Source of the DNA: Leifsonia williamsii
GTDB lineage: Bacteria > Actinomycetota > Actinomycetes > Actinomycetales > Microbacteriaceae
Assembly: GCF_030433685.1 (NCBI RefSeq)
Contig: NZ_JAROCF010000001.1
Location: 372,001 to 436,000, forward strand
Reading direction: 5' to 3'
DNA length: 64,000 nt
Shown: positions 25,339-35,109 of the stretch, piece by piece
Numbering within the stretch: the stretch's first letter is position 1
How the letters are laid out: every line of letters starts with the position of its first letter
Program-made: the position numbers and the translations under genes
The notes under the pieces: model-generated
Told to the model about the DNA's origin: nothing
The model's database searches: none
The model's input: the letters and a program-made list of their open reading frames with translations, nothing else

Positions 25339-27564
25339 ATGACCGATCACAACGGGCACGACCACCACGCCGGCCACGTCATTCCAACCGGAACCGAATC
25401 TGTTCACCAGCAGCACGCCGGAGACTTGAGTGACAGTGGACACGACGCGAGCCAGCATGCTGGACACGACATGACCCGGCACTCCGGACATGACATGGCC
25501 GGACACGGCGGACACGGTGGGATGGGCGGCCACGCCGGACACGGTGACCACGTCGGCCAGTTCCGGCGGCTGTTCTGGATCATGCTGATCATCGCCATTC
25601 CCGTTGTCGGGTTCTCTCCGATGTTCGCCATGATCCTGGGATACCCGCTGCCGGACGCGGTCTGGGTGGCATGGATCTCACCAGTCCTCGGCACGGTCAT
25701 GTACGTGTGGGGCGGCCGTCCCTTCCTCACCGGCGCGGTAAGCGAACTGCGAGCCCTCAAGCCAGGGATGATGCTTCTGATCGCGCTGGCGATCACGGTC
25801 GCGTTTCTGGCCTCCTGGGGCGCCAGCCTGGGCATCCTGGATCACGAACTCGACTTCTGGTGGGAGCTCGCACTCCTGATCGTGATCATGCTGCTCGGGC
25901 ACTGGATCGAGATGCGGTCCCTGGCGCAAACCACCTCCGCCCTCGACTCGCTCGCCGCCCTGCTACCCGATGAGGCGGAGCGTGTGGAGGGCGACATCAC
26001 CGTGCAGGTCGCCCCCTCTGACCTTCAGGTCGGCGATATGGTCGTGGTCCGCCCCGGCGGGCGGATCCCGGCGGACGGGCGGATCGTCTCCGGGTCGGCG
26101 AGCATGGACGAGTCGATGATCACCGGCGAATCCCGCACTGTCCGCCGTGACGTCGGCGACGCCGTCGTCGCCGGCACCGTCGCCACTGACTCCGGTCTGC
26201 GTGTCGAGATCACAGCTGTCGGCGACGATACCGCCCTCGCCGGTATTCAGCGCCTGGTGAGCGACGCGCAGAACTCCTCCTCTCGGGCCCAGCGGATCGC
26301 TGACACCGCAGCCGCCTGGCTGTTCTGGTTCGCCCTCGGCGCCGCCGTTATCACCGCGTTGGTGTGGACGATGATCGGGCTCCCCGATGAGGCCGTCGTA
26401 CGGACCATCACCGTTCTGGTGATCGCCTGCCCGCACGCGCTCGGCCTGGCCATCCCGCTGGTGGTCTCCATCGCCACCGAACGCGCCGCGCGCGGTGGTG
26501 TCCTGGTGAAGGACCGCCTTGCCCTGGAGAGCATGCGGACCGTCGACACGGTGCTCTTCGACAAGACTGGCACCCTGACCAAAGGCGAACCCACAGTCAC
26601 CGCCATCGAGACCATCGATGGCACCAGCTCCGATCAGCTCCTGGCTCTGGCAGCAGCTTCCGAAGCCGACTCCGAGCATCCTCTTGCCCGGGCGATCGTC
26701 AACGCCGCCGCGGCGCGCAACCTGCAGGTGAGCGGGGCGAGCGGTTTCGAGTCGTCGCCGGCTGTTGGCGTGTCGGCCACAGTCGACGGCCACCATATCC
26801 AGGTCGGCGGCCCCAACCTGCTGAACGAGGCGGGCGTTGAGGAACTTCGTGTCGCCGACGCCTGGCGGGAGGATGGCGCGATCATTCTGCACGTTCTCAT
26901 CGACGGGCACGTGGCAGGCGCGCTGAAGCTCGCCGACGAGATCCGCCAGGAGTCCCGGCAGGCCGTCGACGCGCTGCACGCGCAGAACGTGCAGGTCGTG
27001 ATGATCACCGGCGACGCCGACACCGTCGCCAACTCGGTCGCGACCAACCTCGGCATCGACCGGTACTTCGCCGGAGTCCGACCAGAGGACAAGTCCGCCA
27101 AGGTCAAAGAACTCCAGGCGGAAGGCCGCAGGGTGGCGATGGTCGGCGATGGCGTGAACGACGCCCCCGCCCTCGCCCAAGCCGACGTCGGCATCGCCAT
27201 CGGCGCCGGTACGGATGTCGCCATCGCCTCTGCAGGAGTCATCCTCGCCAGCGACGACCCCCGCTCCGTGCTCTCGGTCATCGAGCTCTCCCGGGCCAGC
27301 TACCGCAAAATGAAGCAGAACCTGTGGTGGGCGGCCGGTTACAACCTGATCTCCGTGCCACTCGCCGCCGGCGTCCTCGCACCCATCGGCTTCGTCCTGC
27401 CCATGTCCGTCGGCGCCATCCTGATGTCCCTGTCCACCATCGTCGTCGCGCTCAACGCCCAACTGCTGCGCCGCCTCGACCTGCGACCCGAGACCAGCGC
27501 GCGAACCGCCCTCGAACGATCCCGTACTCTGCCTGAGACCAAGCAACCCGCCTCCCGCATCTAA
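25339..27564 (+). CDS. copB: P1B-3-type copper ATPase CopB
   Basis: 741 residues. Instead of an HMA domain the N-terminus is a long His/Gly/Met-rich tail ([21 protein letters not shown] and similar). The intramembrane motif is CPH ([14 protein letters not shown]), the mark of the CopB class, which exports Cu(II) or Cu(I) with a different site than Cop[21 protein letters not shown] and [10 protein letters not shown] are intact. It complements CopA; carrying both is usual in high-copper resistance islands. Confidence 0.94.
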   Translation: MTDHNGHDHHAGHVIPTGTESVHQQHAGDLSDSGHDASQHAGHDMTRHSGHDMAGHGGHGGMGGHAGHGDHVGQFRRLFWIMLIIAIPVVGFSPMFAMILGYPLPDAVWVAWISPVLGTVMYVWGGRPFLTGAVSELRALKPGMMLLIALAITVAFLASWGASLGILDHELDFWWELALLIVIMLLGHWIEMRSLAQTTSALDSLAALLPDEAERVEGDITVQVAPSDLQVGDMVVVRPGGRIPADGRIVSGSASMDESMITGESRTVRRDVGDAVVAGTVATDSGLRVEITAVGDDTALAGIQRLVSDAQNSSSRAQRIADTAAAWLFWFALGAAVITALVWTMIGLPDEAVVRTITVLVIACPHALGLAIPLVVSIATERAARGGVLVKDRLALESMRTVDTVLFDKTGTLTKGEPTVTAIETIDGTSSDQLLALAAASEADSEHPLARAIVNAAAARNLQVSGASGFESSPAVGVSATVDGHHIQVGGPNLLNEAGVEELRVADAWREDGAIILHVLIDGHVAGALKLADEIRQESRQAVDALHAQNVQVVMITGDADTVANSVATNLGIDRYFAGVRPEDKSAKVKELQAEGRRVAMVGDGVNDAPALAQADVGIAIGAGTDVAIASAGVILASDDPRSVLSVIELSRASYRKMKQNLWWAAGYNLISVPLAAGVLAPIGFVLPMSVGAILMSLSTIVVALNAQLLRRLDLRPETSARTALERSRTLPETKQPASRI

Positions 27565-27582
27565 CCCTCCTTGGAGCGCTCC

Positions 27583-27900
27583 ATGAACGACACCGCAACT
27601 GCCACACAACACGAACACGAACACGGCTACATCACCGACAAAGCCAGCTACATGCGCCGCCTCAGCCGCATCGAGGGACAAGCCCGCGGAATCGCGCGGA
27701 TGGTCGATGAAGAGCAGTACTGCATCGACATCCTCACCCAGATCTCGGCGCTGACCTCCGCCCTCAAGAGCGTCGCCGTCGGCCTGGTCGACGACCACCT
27801 CAAGCACTGTGTCGCCGACGCTGTCCTACTCGGCGGCGAGGAAGGACAGGAGAAGATCAAGGAGGCCAGCGACGCCATCGCCCGGCTCGTTCGCTCCTAG
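27583..27900 (+). CDS. csoR: Copper-sensing repressor CsoR
   Basis: 105 residues of the CsoR family with the full copper ligand set: Cys47, His72 and Cys76 (spacing +25, +4 as in the mycobacterial protein). The His-rich N-terminal HEHEHGY precedes the first helix (YMRRLSRIEGQARGI). ATG 27583 is used; an ATG 12 bases earlier would put the Shine-Dalgarno inside the gene. Its targets are probably the ATACCC/GGGTAT boxes at 22384-22435, released when Cu(I) binds. Confidence 0.92.
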   Translation: MNDTATATQHEHEHGYITDKASYMRRLSRIEGQARGIARMVDEEQYCIDILTQISALTSALKSVAVGLVDDHLKHCVADAVLLGGEEGQEKIKEASDAIARLVRS

Positions 27901-28011
27901 GAGCGCCACCCGTACACGGCCGTCTCGTGCGTCCTCGTACTCCCAGAAGATCATCGCCCTTGAGCCTGTACCCTGAACCCTGAATCCGGTCGAAACGTCG
28001 TAGGAGGTGTC

Positions 28012-28488
28012 GTGGTCAGCAACAGCATCCGCTTGCCACGGCTCAGCGGGATGCAGCGCATCGTCGTGCTGCTGCTCGCCGTGACCGGCATCGTCGTCGG
28101 TCTCCTCGCCATGCACACGCTCACCACGGTCGCCGGAGACCACACCACCCACCACGCCACCGCCGCAGCGACTCACGACCACGCCGCGGTGGCTTCCACC
28201 GCAACGGCGGCAGTACATCCTGCCGCCATTGCCGACAACGCCATGACGGGCATGCCCGGCCCAACGAGCGACTGTAACGGCACCTGCGACTCCGGCCACA
28301 ACATGGCGAACATGGTCTGCCTGCTCGCACTACTCGTGCTCACGCTAGTCGTTACCCTGCGGGTGATCTTCACCCGATGGGGCAACGACCTGCACCGGCT
28401 CGTCGCCGCGCTGACCGCCGCCCTCCCCGCCGTACTGGCGCCTCCCTCACCACCCTCTCTTCACATCCTCTCCATCAGCCGAACCTGA
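28012..28488 (+). CDS. DUF6153-type small membrane protein
   Basis: 158 residues from a GTG with a strong AGGAGGTG site. One membrane helix near the N-terminus is followed by a His/Ala/Thr-rich exported stretch (HTTHHATAAATHDHAA), a CNGTCDSGHNM motif, and a second helix (VCLLALLVLTLVVTLRVIF). This layout fits the DUF6153 family found in actinobacterial copper loci. The His and Cys suggest metal binding outside the membrane. Function not established. Confidence 0.75.
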   Translation: MVSNSIRLPRLSGMQRIVVLLLAVTGIVVGLLAMHTLTTVAGDHTTHHATAAATHDHAAVASTATAAVHPAAIADNAMTGMPGPTSDCNGTCDSGHNMANMVCLLALLVLTLVVTLRVIFTRWGNDLHRLVAALTAALPAVLAPPSPPSLHILSISRT

Positions 28489-28578
28489 TTCGACCGTCCC
28501 CGGCCCTGCTCCGGGCACCGAGGCCTGCCCACCGGCCGGTCTGACGAATCAGTTTTCGAGCAAGAGAGAAGTACGCAC

Positions 28579-29166
28579 ATGAAGATCAAGACGATGGCGC
28601 TCGCCTCCAGCGCCGCCCTGGCCACCGCCCTCATCCTGGCTGGCTGCTCCAGCCCCACCACCGGCGGTCACTCCGGAATGGACATGGGCGGATCCTCCGC
28701 CACCAGCACCGCCACGAGCGAGCACAACGACGCCGACGTATCGTTCACCCAGAACATGGTCATGCACCACCAGCAGGCCATCGAAATGTCCGACATGGTC
28801 CTTGCCAAGACCGGCGTCGACGCAAAGGTCACCGAGCTGGCGCAGAAGATCAAGGCCGCGCAGCAGCCGGAGATCGACACGATGAACGGCTGGCTGAACA
28901 GCTGGAACGTGTCCATGGGCATGTCCCACGACATGGGCGGCATGATGTCCGAATCCGACATGAGGGACCTCAAGGACGCCTCCGGTGCGGACGCAAGCAA
29001 GTTGTTCCTCACTCAGATGATTCAGCATCACCAGGGCGCCATCGAGATGGCGAACGAGGAAGTCAAGACGGGGAAGAACACGGATGCCGTGGCCCTGGCG
29101 AAGAAGATTGTCACAGATCAGACCGCCGAGATCGCCACGATGAAGGACCTGCTCAGCAGCCTGTAG
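28579..29166 (+). CDS. DUF305 lipoprotein
   Basis: 195 residues. A signal peptide ending LILAGCSS makes it a lipoprotein. After a Met/Gly/Ser linker comes a DUF305 domain: two similar halves bearing FTQNMVMHHQQAIEMSDMV and MIQHHQGAIEMANEEV. The paired HH and Met residues (also MGMSHDMGGMM) suggest extracytoplasmic copper binding, as is commonly proposed for this family in metal islands. It should be processed by Lgt, a copy of which is encoded at 8890. Confidence 0.88.
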   Translation: MKIKTMALASSAALATALILAGCSSPTTGGHSGMDMGGSSATSTATSEHNDADVSFTQNMVMHHQQAIEMSDMVLAKTGVDAKVTELAQKIKAAQQPEIDTMNGWLNSWNVSMGMSHDMGGMMSESDMRDLKDASGADASKLFLTQMIQHHQGAIEMANEEVKTGKNTDAVALAKKIVTDQTAEIATMKDLLSSL

Positions 29167-29264
29167 TCCGTCCCACCGACGGGCGGGTGTCGCCGCATCC
29201 CCCAATCCCCCCTGCAGCGGCGGCACCCGTCCTTTTCCTCCCCTCGCCTCCCGTCGGAAGAGCC

Positions 29265-30062
29265 ATGACCTCCCCAACCCCTTCGTACTCACGCAGACGC
29301 GATCTTCGATCGCAGCGCCGCAACGTGGCGCCGAAATCCGCGCGCCGGAAGAACCGACCCTGGCAGACCATCATCGCCACCGCGGCCGCCACTCTGCTCG
29401 CCGCACCCTTTGCCCTCCCCGCCTTCGCCGACTCTGCCGAACCGGACGCTATCGACGTGATCCGCGTGCTCGAGCAAGCCCAGACCGTCAGCATCAACGC
29501 GGACGCGACCGGCGTGGCGATCACGCGCGAGGGCTACACAGTCACCACGCCACCACCACCCCCACCACTCGTGCCCGCCCCTCAAGCGCTGACCGGCGGC
29601 TACGCTTCCACGGCCGATACGTTCACCAACAACCCGGCCTCCCCGGTCCAGTGGCCCTTCACTCAGGGCGTGCCCATCAGCGACGGGTTCGGATACCGCA
29701 GCGCACCCTGCGCCGGCTGCTCCTCCAAGCACCAGGGCATCGACATGAACCCAGGCCGCGGCACCCCCATCCAAATCATCGCGGACGGTGTGGTCTCAGA
29801 AATCGGCAACCCCAGCGGCGAACTCGGCGTCTACGCGATCATCGACCATGTCATCGACGGGGAAAGGATCAGCAGCCTCTACGCTCACATGCTCGCCGGT
29901 TCCCTTCGCGTGAATGTCGGAGACCAAGTCCGAGTCACCGACATCGTCGGACAGGTTGGCAGCACCGGCATGAGCACCGGCGCCCACCTCCACTTCGGAA
30001 TCATGCGCGATCGCGCCTTCATCGACCCGTACCCCTACATGAAAGAGAAGGTCGGCTCGTGA
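29265..30062 (+). CDS. M23 family metallopeptidase (exported)
   Basis: 265 residues from an ATG with GGAAGAG upstream; a GTG 26 codons earlier is less likely because the intervening sequence is Pro-rich and non-conserved. Basic N-terminus, one membrane/signal segment (TIIATAAATLLAAPFALPAFA), a Pro-rich linker (TPPPPPPL), then an M23 LytM domain with HQGIDMNPGRGTPI and the HLHFGI zinc site. It would cut peptidoglycan cross-links outside the cell. It shares a 4-base overlap with the next lipoprotein gene. Why peptidoglycan enzymes ride in copper islands is unknown. Confidence 0.88.
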   Translation: MTSPTPSYSRRRDLRSQRRNVAPKSARRKNRPWQTIIATAAATLLAAPFALPAFADSAEPDAIDVIRVLEQAQTVSINADATGVAITREGYTVTTPPPPPPLVPAPQALTGGYASTADTFTNNPASPVQWPFTQGVPISDGFGYRSAPCAGCSSKHQGIDMNPGRGTPIQIIADGVVSEIGNPSGELGVYAIIDHVIDGERISSLYAHMLAGSLRVNVGDQVRVTDIVGQVGSTGMSTGAHLHFGIMRDRAFIDPYPYMKEKVGS

Positions 30063-30937
30063 GCGCCCCCATCCGCTTTGCCCTGACTGCAGGTCTAATC
30101 GTTACCGGGCTGCTGCTCACCGGGTGCACTCTCCCGACCGGCGAACCATCCCAGCGGACCGTCGATCCAGTCGCCGCGCTCGCCCATGTCCACGACCTCG
30201 CCATCGACGACAAGCAACGCGTTCTTGTCGCAACACACGACGGCATCTACCGCCTCCCCGAGATCGCCGGCGGAACGGAGCTGACTGGGCCGCTCGGCGG
30301 AGCACGCTTCGATGCCATGTCATTCACCACCGTCGGCGACACCACGTTCGCCTCAGGGCACCCCGGCAGTGATTCCCCGGCAGCTTTCCAAGCGCCCAAT
30401 GTTGGACTGATGCGCGTCTCCGGCGACGCCGATGAGTGGACCAACACATCACTCGGCGGACGTACCGACTTCCACGCACTCACCTCCGCCCGGTTCGATA
30501 CGACGGTTCAGCTCTACGGCGTCGACGCAGCCTCCGGTGCGCTCCTGCACAGCCAGGACAGCGGCGACACCTGGTCCGTTGGCGCAACTCTGGAAGCAAC
30601 CGACCTCGCCGCCTACCCCGGGAAGGCTGACACCATCTACGCCGCCACCCGAGCCGGAGTCGCCATCAGCACCGACGGCGGCCGCACATTCAAAACGGAC
30701 ACCAGCGCCCCCATCCTCAACCAGCTCGCCATTGCTGGCAAAGGCACCGTCTACGGCATCGGGCCAGACGGATACCTCTGGAAGCACGCCGGAGCCGCGT
30801 GGACCCGCGGCGAGGTCCTGCCGGGGACAGCCCAAGCGCTCACCGCTACCGACGACCGCGTCATTCTCGCCACAGACCGCGGGATTTTTGCGACCGCGGA
30901 CATGGGAGTGCAGTGGACGCCACTCTGGACGCCCTGA
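30059..30937 (+). CDS. Lipoprotein with sialidase-like beta-propeller (F510_1955 family)
   Basis: 292 residues from a GTG overlapping the previous stop. The lipobox is LLLTGCTLP. The rest shows repeats of SxDxGxTW type (SQDSGDTWSVG, STDGGRTFK, TADMGVQW), the Asp-box of sialidase/photosystem-stability-like propellers. It opens with HVHDLAIDDKQRVLVATHDGIYR, typical of the F510_1955 glycosylhydrolase-like proteins seen in copper loci. Enzymatic activity is not certain; Asp-boxes are structural. Last gene of the copper cluster. Confidence 0.82.
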   Translation: MSAPIRFALTAGLIVTGLLLTGCTLPTGEPSQRTVDPVAALAHVHDLAIDDKQRVLVATHDGIYRLPEIAGGTELTGPLGGARFDAMSFTTVGDTTFASGHPGSDSPAAFQAPNVGLMRVSGDADEWTNTSLGGRTDFHALTSARFDTTVQLYGVDAASGALLHSQDSGDTWSVGATLEATDLAAYPGKADTIYAATRAGVAISTDGGRTFKTDTSAPILNQLAIAGKGTVYGIGPDGYLWKHAGAAWTRGEVLPGTAQALTATDDRVILATDRGIFATADMGVQWTPLWTP

Positions 30938-31233
30938 CACCTCGAGTACACCGCACTCACTCCTGGCGCATACGCAACTGAGGAACGGCCTTCACGAGGA
31001 CAAGCGGCCTGGGCGGGACACCCTCGGCGTGCTGCCCCCTTGGGCTTCTTTCCGATCCGGCAGCCGATCATAGCGACCTCCGACGGCTCCGTTCCCTCCG
31101 CTCGCTATTTGCAGACTGCGCTCGCTTCGCTCCCTGCGCTTAGCAACCGCTTCCTCAGGGCACTGCGCCGCCTCCGCTCGCTCTTGATCCCTGTGCCGGA
31201 ACGGCAAGAAGAGCGATCAGGGAGGTCGGGGTC
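30938..31233. other. Intergenic region between copper cluster and antirestriction gene
   Basis: No gene seen. It contains CTCGCTTCGCTCCCT at 31121-31135, the reverse complement of a sequence at 881-895 near the integrase, and many CGCTCG-type short repeats. The antirestriction gene's ribosome-binding site (GGGAGG) lies at its right end. Confidence 0.5.
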
Positions 31234-32100
31234 ATGGGCGGCAAGAGCACCACAAGGAGCGCAGAAGATCGACGGACCGAGGCGGAGGCACTGCAGGCGT
31301 CGATCGTGAAGCAAGTCCAGCAACTTAGCGACAGCGGCCAGTGGCGCGCGTTCCTAGAGTTCGCCCGCTCCTTCCACACCTACAGCCTCAACAACGTCCT
31401 GCTGATCTTGTCGCAGAACCCGCAGGCGACCAATGTCGCCGGATTTCGTCAGTGGCAGGCCAAGGGACGACAAGTTCGCCGGGGCGAGAAATCGATCAAG
31501 ATTTTCGGATACCGGGAGAAGAGATTCGCTCATGATGACGACCAGAAGAAGGCGACGGAGGACGACGAACGCGTAGTCCGGTACTTCCCCACACTGTCCG
31601 TTTTCGACATCACACAGACCGACCCGATCGAGGGAGCCCAGCCGCTCCCCGAGGACCCGGCCCAACGGCTGATCGGGGACGACGACCACGGCCTCATCGC
31701 CCCCCTGACCCGCTATCTAACGGGCCACGGATGGGGCATCCAACGCGAGCCGCTCACCATCGCGAGCGGGTACACCGACCCTGAGCGGCGTCGCGTCGTC
31801 CTCGCCAAAGACCTTGCCCCCGAACAGTCGGCTAAGACTCTCATTCACGAGACCGCGCACATCGAGCTGCGCCACATCGACGACATCGACGACTACCGCA
31901 CGCACCGCGGACAGATGGAGGTCGAAGCCGAATCAGTCGCATACATCGTCGGCGGCATGAACGGGTTCGACACCAGCGCCTACAGCATCGGATACATCAC
32001 GGGCTGGGCGGATGAAGACACCAACGCGATCCGCGCGACTGCCGTGCGCGTGCTCGGAACAGCGCACACCATCGCAGAAGCCATCGAGCACCACGCATAA
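31234..32100 (+). CDS. ArdC-like antirestriction protein with zinc-protease motif
   Basis: 288 residues. The N-terminal half resembles the ArdC single-strand DNA-binding domain (FHTYSLNNVLLILSQNP, then GFRQWQAKGRQVRRGEKSIKIFGY). The C-terminal half has the metallopeptidase helix KTLIHETAHIELRH (HExxH) plus a downstream E (VEAESVAYIV), as in ImmA/IrrE-like enzymes. Such proteins protect incoming plasmid DNA during conjugation. The place just before the relaxase fits a leading-region role. A terminator follows at once. Confidence 0.85.
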   Translation: MGGKSTTRSAEDRRTEAEALQASIVKQVQQLSDSGQWRAFLEFARSFHTYSLNNVLLILSQNPQATNVAGFRQWQAKGRQVRRGEKSIKIFGYREKRFAHDDDQKKATEDDERVVRYFPTLSVFDITQTDPIEGAQPLPEDPAQRLIGDDDHGLIAPLTRYLTGHGWGIQREPLTIASGYTDPERRRVVLAKDLAPEQSAKTLIHETAHIELRHIDDIDDYRTHRGQMEVEAESVAYIVGGMNGFDTSAYSIGYITGWADEDTNAIRATAVRVLGTAHTIAEAIEHHA

Positions 32101-32110
32101 GTCCCGCTCA

Positions 32111-32142
32111 GGAAACCCCGGTCCAAATGGTCCGGGGTTTCC
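32111..32142 (+). terminator. Intrinsic terminator after antirestriction gene
   Basis: GGAAACCCCGG and its exact complement form an 11-bp stem around a 10-base loop, 10 bases after the stop codon. The 3' arm ends in GGTTTCC rather than a long T-run. Confidence 0.75.
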
Positions 32143-32363
32143 TCATGCTCAAACGCGTCAACTCAGGATGCGAGCGCTTCTGGATAGGCGACAGACGAAG
32201 CAGGAAGCACCAAGTCGAAGTAGAGATAAAAGCGACACGGACGAGACCGACAAAGTAGCGAACGAAGTGAGGACGACGCCGAGAGAAGGGAGACAGAGCC
32301 GAACAGCAAAAGAGAGTGAATGCACGCAGGCACTTTTTGTGGAATGCGAGTATCGTGGGCGGC
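32143..32363. other. Non-coding region upstream of relaxase, candidate oriT location
   Basis: About 220 bases with lower GC (GTAGAGATAAAAGCG, AAAAGAGAGTG, CACTTTTTG) than the surrounding genes and short repeats (AGTAGCGAACGAAGTGAGGA). In MobF elements the origin of transfer usually lies next to the relaxase gene, so this is the best candidate. No specific nic site is recognised. Confidence 0.35.
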
Positions 32364-35093
32364 ATGCGCGGGGGTGTGGCGCGGTGGAAACGAGGGGTTG
32401 CCTCACAGGGGGTGAGGCAAGCGATCGCTTACGCGTTCGGCGGTGTCTGCGACTCGCACCTGACGGCGAAGACCGCGGAAGGGGTGCTCGCGGCGGCGGA
32501 TTACGCGGGTGCGGTGATGACCCGGTACGTCGTGGAGGACGGGTCCATCCGCGATGATCTGCTCACCCGGAAGCAGCTGCGCACCTGGGTCGATGGCAGC
32601 GACCCACTCACCGGTGAGCATCGCGGGTTCGAGATGTCCTCCCCCAATGCGGATCTGGTGTTGGACGCGACGATCAACGCGCCGAAGTCGTTCAGCATTG
32701 CGGCGATGCTGGATCCGGAGTTGAACGCTGCGTACGAGGACCTCCAGGACCGACTGAGGGACCGGATCATCCACCTCTGGCAGGAGGAGCTAAACGCTCG
32801 GCGTGGGAAGGGCGGCTGCATCAGGGAAGACCTCGCTCGGGTCGAGGTGGTCGAGCTCAAGCATGAACGCTCCCGCTCGCTGGATCCGCATAAGCACCGG
32901 CACCTGTGGTTGAACGTGAAAGTCCAAGGCCTCGACGGGAGGTGGTCGAACGTGGACACTCGGGTTGCGTTGCGGTTCCAGAACGTCATCAATGCCGAAG
33001 GCGACCTCGCCGCCCGCACCGACCCCGCCTGGGCCACCGCTCTGGCAGCGAAAGGCTTCACCCTTAACGAGAGTGGGGAAATCGCCCAGTTGCAGCACCT
33101 GGTGCGACCGTTGTCGAAGCGGTCCGCGCAGATCGAAGCCAACAAGATCGCCCGCACCGCCTGGTGGAAGCAGCAGCACCCCGGACAGGAACCCTCCCAC
33201 GACGTGTTGAACCAGATCGACCGGTGGGCGTGGGCAGCCAACCGACCCAACAAGCCCGGCGATCTGAACGAAGACGACTGGGCCGCGCTCGTCCGCGAAG
33301 AACTCGCTGCCGTTGACCCCGCGCTCCTTTCGGCGCGCCCTCGTATCGAGGCGGCTTGGGCATCGATCGAGGATCTCGACATCGAGCTCCTCGCCGCCAA
33401 AGCCATCGTCGATGCTGACGCTCGAGCAACCGGCACCGGTGGCCGATTCAGCCTGATGGACGTCCGCGCCGGCGCACTCCGCGCCCTCGCGGCGACCGGC
33501 GTCATCGCCGAACTCACAGAACTCGCGACCATAGCCGAGCAGGTCATCGCCGCCGCACGAGCACACACCGTCACGCTGCTCGACCAGCCCGATGTTCCTT
33601 CACACATCAAGTCCAGAATGGCCACCTCCACCGCTGCACTGAAGGCCACGATCGCCAACCGAATCGAAGCACTCTCCGCGCCCGGCACCGCGGCCCCCGT
33701 CGAGGAAATCACCGCTATCGCTCACGTGCTCGACCCCGAGCGACTCCTGGACAACGATCAAACCGATGGCGCATCGGCTATTGCCGGGACCGCATCCGTC
33801 GTCGCCATCACCGGGGGGGCTGGCACGGGCAAGACGTCCATGCTCAAAGTCGCCAGCGCTACCTTGCGCCGCCACGGGCGAAACATGATCATCGTCGCCC
33901 CCACCAAGAAGGCCTCCACCGTCGCCGGACGCGAAACCCACAGCGCCGCCTCCAGCCTCCACCAGCTCCTTCATGACTACGGCTGGCGATGGAACACCGG
34001 CATCGCCGGTAACACGGAATGGAAATTGCTCCAGCCCGGCGACACCGACCCCACGACCGGGCAGTACTACCGAGGCCCACGAACCCGGATCCGCCCTGGT
34101 GATCGGATCGTTGTCGACGAGGCCGGCATGCTCGACCTCGAAGCCGCTAACGCGCTCATCGACGTCATCCACCGTACGGGCGCGACCGTCGCAGTCGTCG
34201 GCGACGACTACCAGGCCCTCCCCGTTGGGCACTCCGGCGCGATGGCTCTCTTCCGCCGGTCCGCCTTTGAGAAGATCGAACTCACCGAGATCCACCGGTT
34301 CCGCGACCCAGAATGGGCCGACCTGTCCGCGCGTATACGCGACTCACGTGGTCTCGCGGAGTCTCGCGCGATCGCAGAAGAGATCGAACAGGCGGGGCAT
34401 CTCATGCTCGTCACGAGCGAAGCTGAAGCATACCAAACGATGGTTGCCGCATGGCTCGAGTCATCGCGCAAGGCGCAGACGATCGCGCTAGTGACGGGTA
34501 CGCACGCAGAAGCTCAACGGGTCAACGAAGCGATTCAGGCACGGAGAATCGAGTCTGGGGCTTTGGACACACGAACATTCGCAGTGGGCCAGTCGGGGCA
34601 GCCTGTGTTGGTTGGCGATGTGGTTCAGACCCGCAGGAACGACAATGCGTCCGGAGTAGAGAATCGCCAGAACTGGATCATTAGGAGCATCACGGACGAG
34701 CACCTCACACTGGCGTGCACTTCCGACTCAAGCTCGCTGCGGCGGATCACACGCGAATACGCAAGCGCCAATCTTCACCTCGGCTACGCCAGCACTGTCT
34801 ACGGCGTCCAAGGCGAAACCACGGATCGTGCCATTGTTGGTCCCGGCGTCGACGCCGCCGGCCTCTACGTCGGGCTTACTCGCGGACGGTCGCGAAACGA
34901 TGCCGTCGTTATCGCCTCGTCGGTCGAGGCCGCAAAGACGGAACTGGCTGCCACGATGCAGCGACAGCTAAGAGAAGAAACCATCGAGAAGTCTCGACTC
35001 GCCGCTCGGGAGGAACTGGCCCGTGCCGCGAGGAACGGCGCCGCACGACCATTGGCGACCGTCGACGCACCGTCGCCCACATTGTCTCGATGA
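32364..35093 (+). CDS. MobF-family relaxase-helicase (TrwC/TraA-like)
   Basis: 909 residues from ATG 32364; a GTG 48 bases upstream is also possible and neither has a clear ribosome-binding site. The N-terminal relaxase domain shows the three-His metal site in KHERSRSLDPHKHRHLWLNV (about residues 167-180). The C-terminal half is a RecD-like helicase with Walker A GGAGTGKTSM, DEAGMLDLE, GDDYQALPVG and a late YASTVYGVQGET motif. It would nick oriT and unwind the strand for conjugative transfer. No coupling protein or secretion genes are visible, so transfer would rely on a helper. Confidence 0.9.
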   Translation: MRGGVARWKRGVASQGVRQAIAYAFGGVCDSHLTAKTAEGVLAAADYAGAVMTRYVVEDGSIRDDLLTRKQLRTWVDGSDPLTGEHRGFEMSSPNADLVLDATINAPKSFSIAAMLDPELNAAYEDLQDRLRDRIIHLWQEELNARRGKGGCIREDLARVEVVELKHERSRSLDPHKHRHLWLNVKVQGLDGRWSNVDTRVALRFQNVINAEGDLAARTDPAWATALAAKGFTLNESGEIAQLQHLVRPLSKRSAQIEANKIARTAWWKQQHPGQEPSHDVLNQIDRWAWAANRPNKPGDLNEDDWAALVREELAAVDPALLSARPRIEAAWASIEDLDIELLAAKAIVDADARATGTGGRFSLMDVRAGALRALAATGVIAELTELATIAEQVIAAARAHTVTLLDQPDVPSHIKSRMATSTAALKATIANRIEALSAPGTAAPVEEITAIAHVLDPERLLDNDQTDGASAIAGTASVVAITGGAGTGKTSMLKVASATLRRHGRNMIIVAPTKKASTVAGRETHSAASSLHQLLHDYGWRWNTGIAGNTEWKLLQPGDTDPTTGQYYRGPRTRIRPGDRIVVDEAGMLDLEAANALIDVIHRTGATVAVVGDDYQALPVGHSGAMALFRRSAFEKIELTEIHRFRDPEWADLSARIRDSRGLAESRAIAEEIEQAGHLMLVTSEAEAYQTMVAAWLESSRKAQTIALVTGTHAEAQRVNEAIQARRIESGALDTRTFAVGQSGQPVLVGDVVQTRRNDNASGVENRQNWIIRSITDEHLTLACTSDSSSLRRITREYASANLHLGYASTVYGVQGETTDRAIVGPGVDAAGLYVGLTRGRSRNDAVVIASSVEAAKTELAATMQRQLREETIEKSRLAAREELARAARNGAARPLATVDAPSPTLSR

Positions 35094-35109
35094 TCCGACA
35101 GCCCGGCCG

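Noticed and set aside
23733..27807. Long minus-strand frames (442 and 614 codons) opposite copA and copB
   Set aside because: Both are mirror frames of well-conserved ATPases, Gly/Asp/Val-rich and without start signals.
31234..32100. Phage-type ImmA repressor protease
   Set aside because: The HExxH motif is shared, but the N-terminal half is ArdC-like and no ImmR-type repressor is adjacent.
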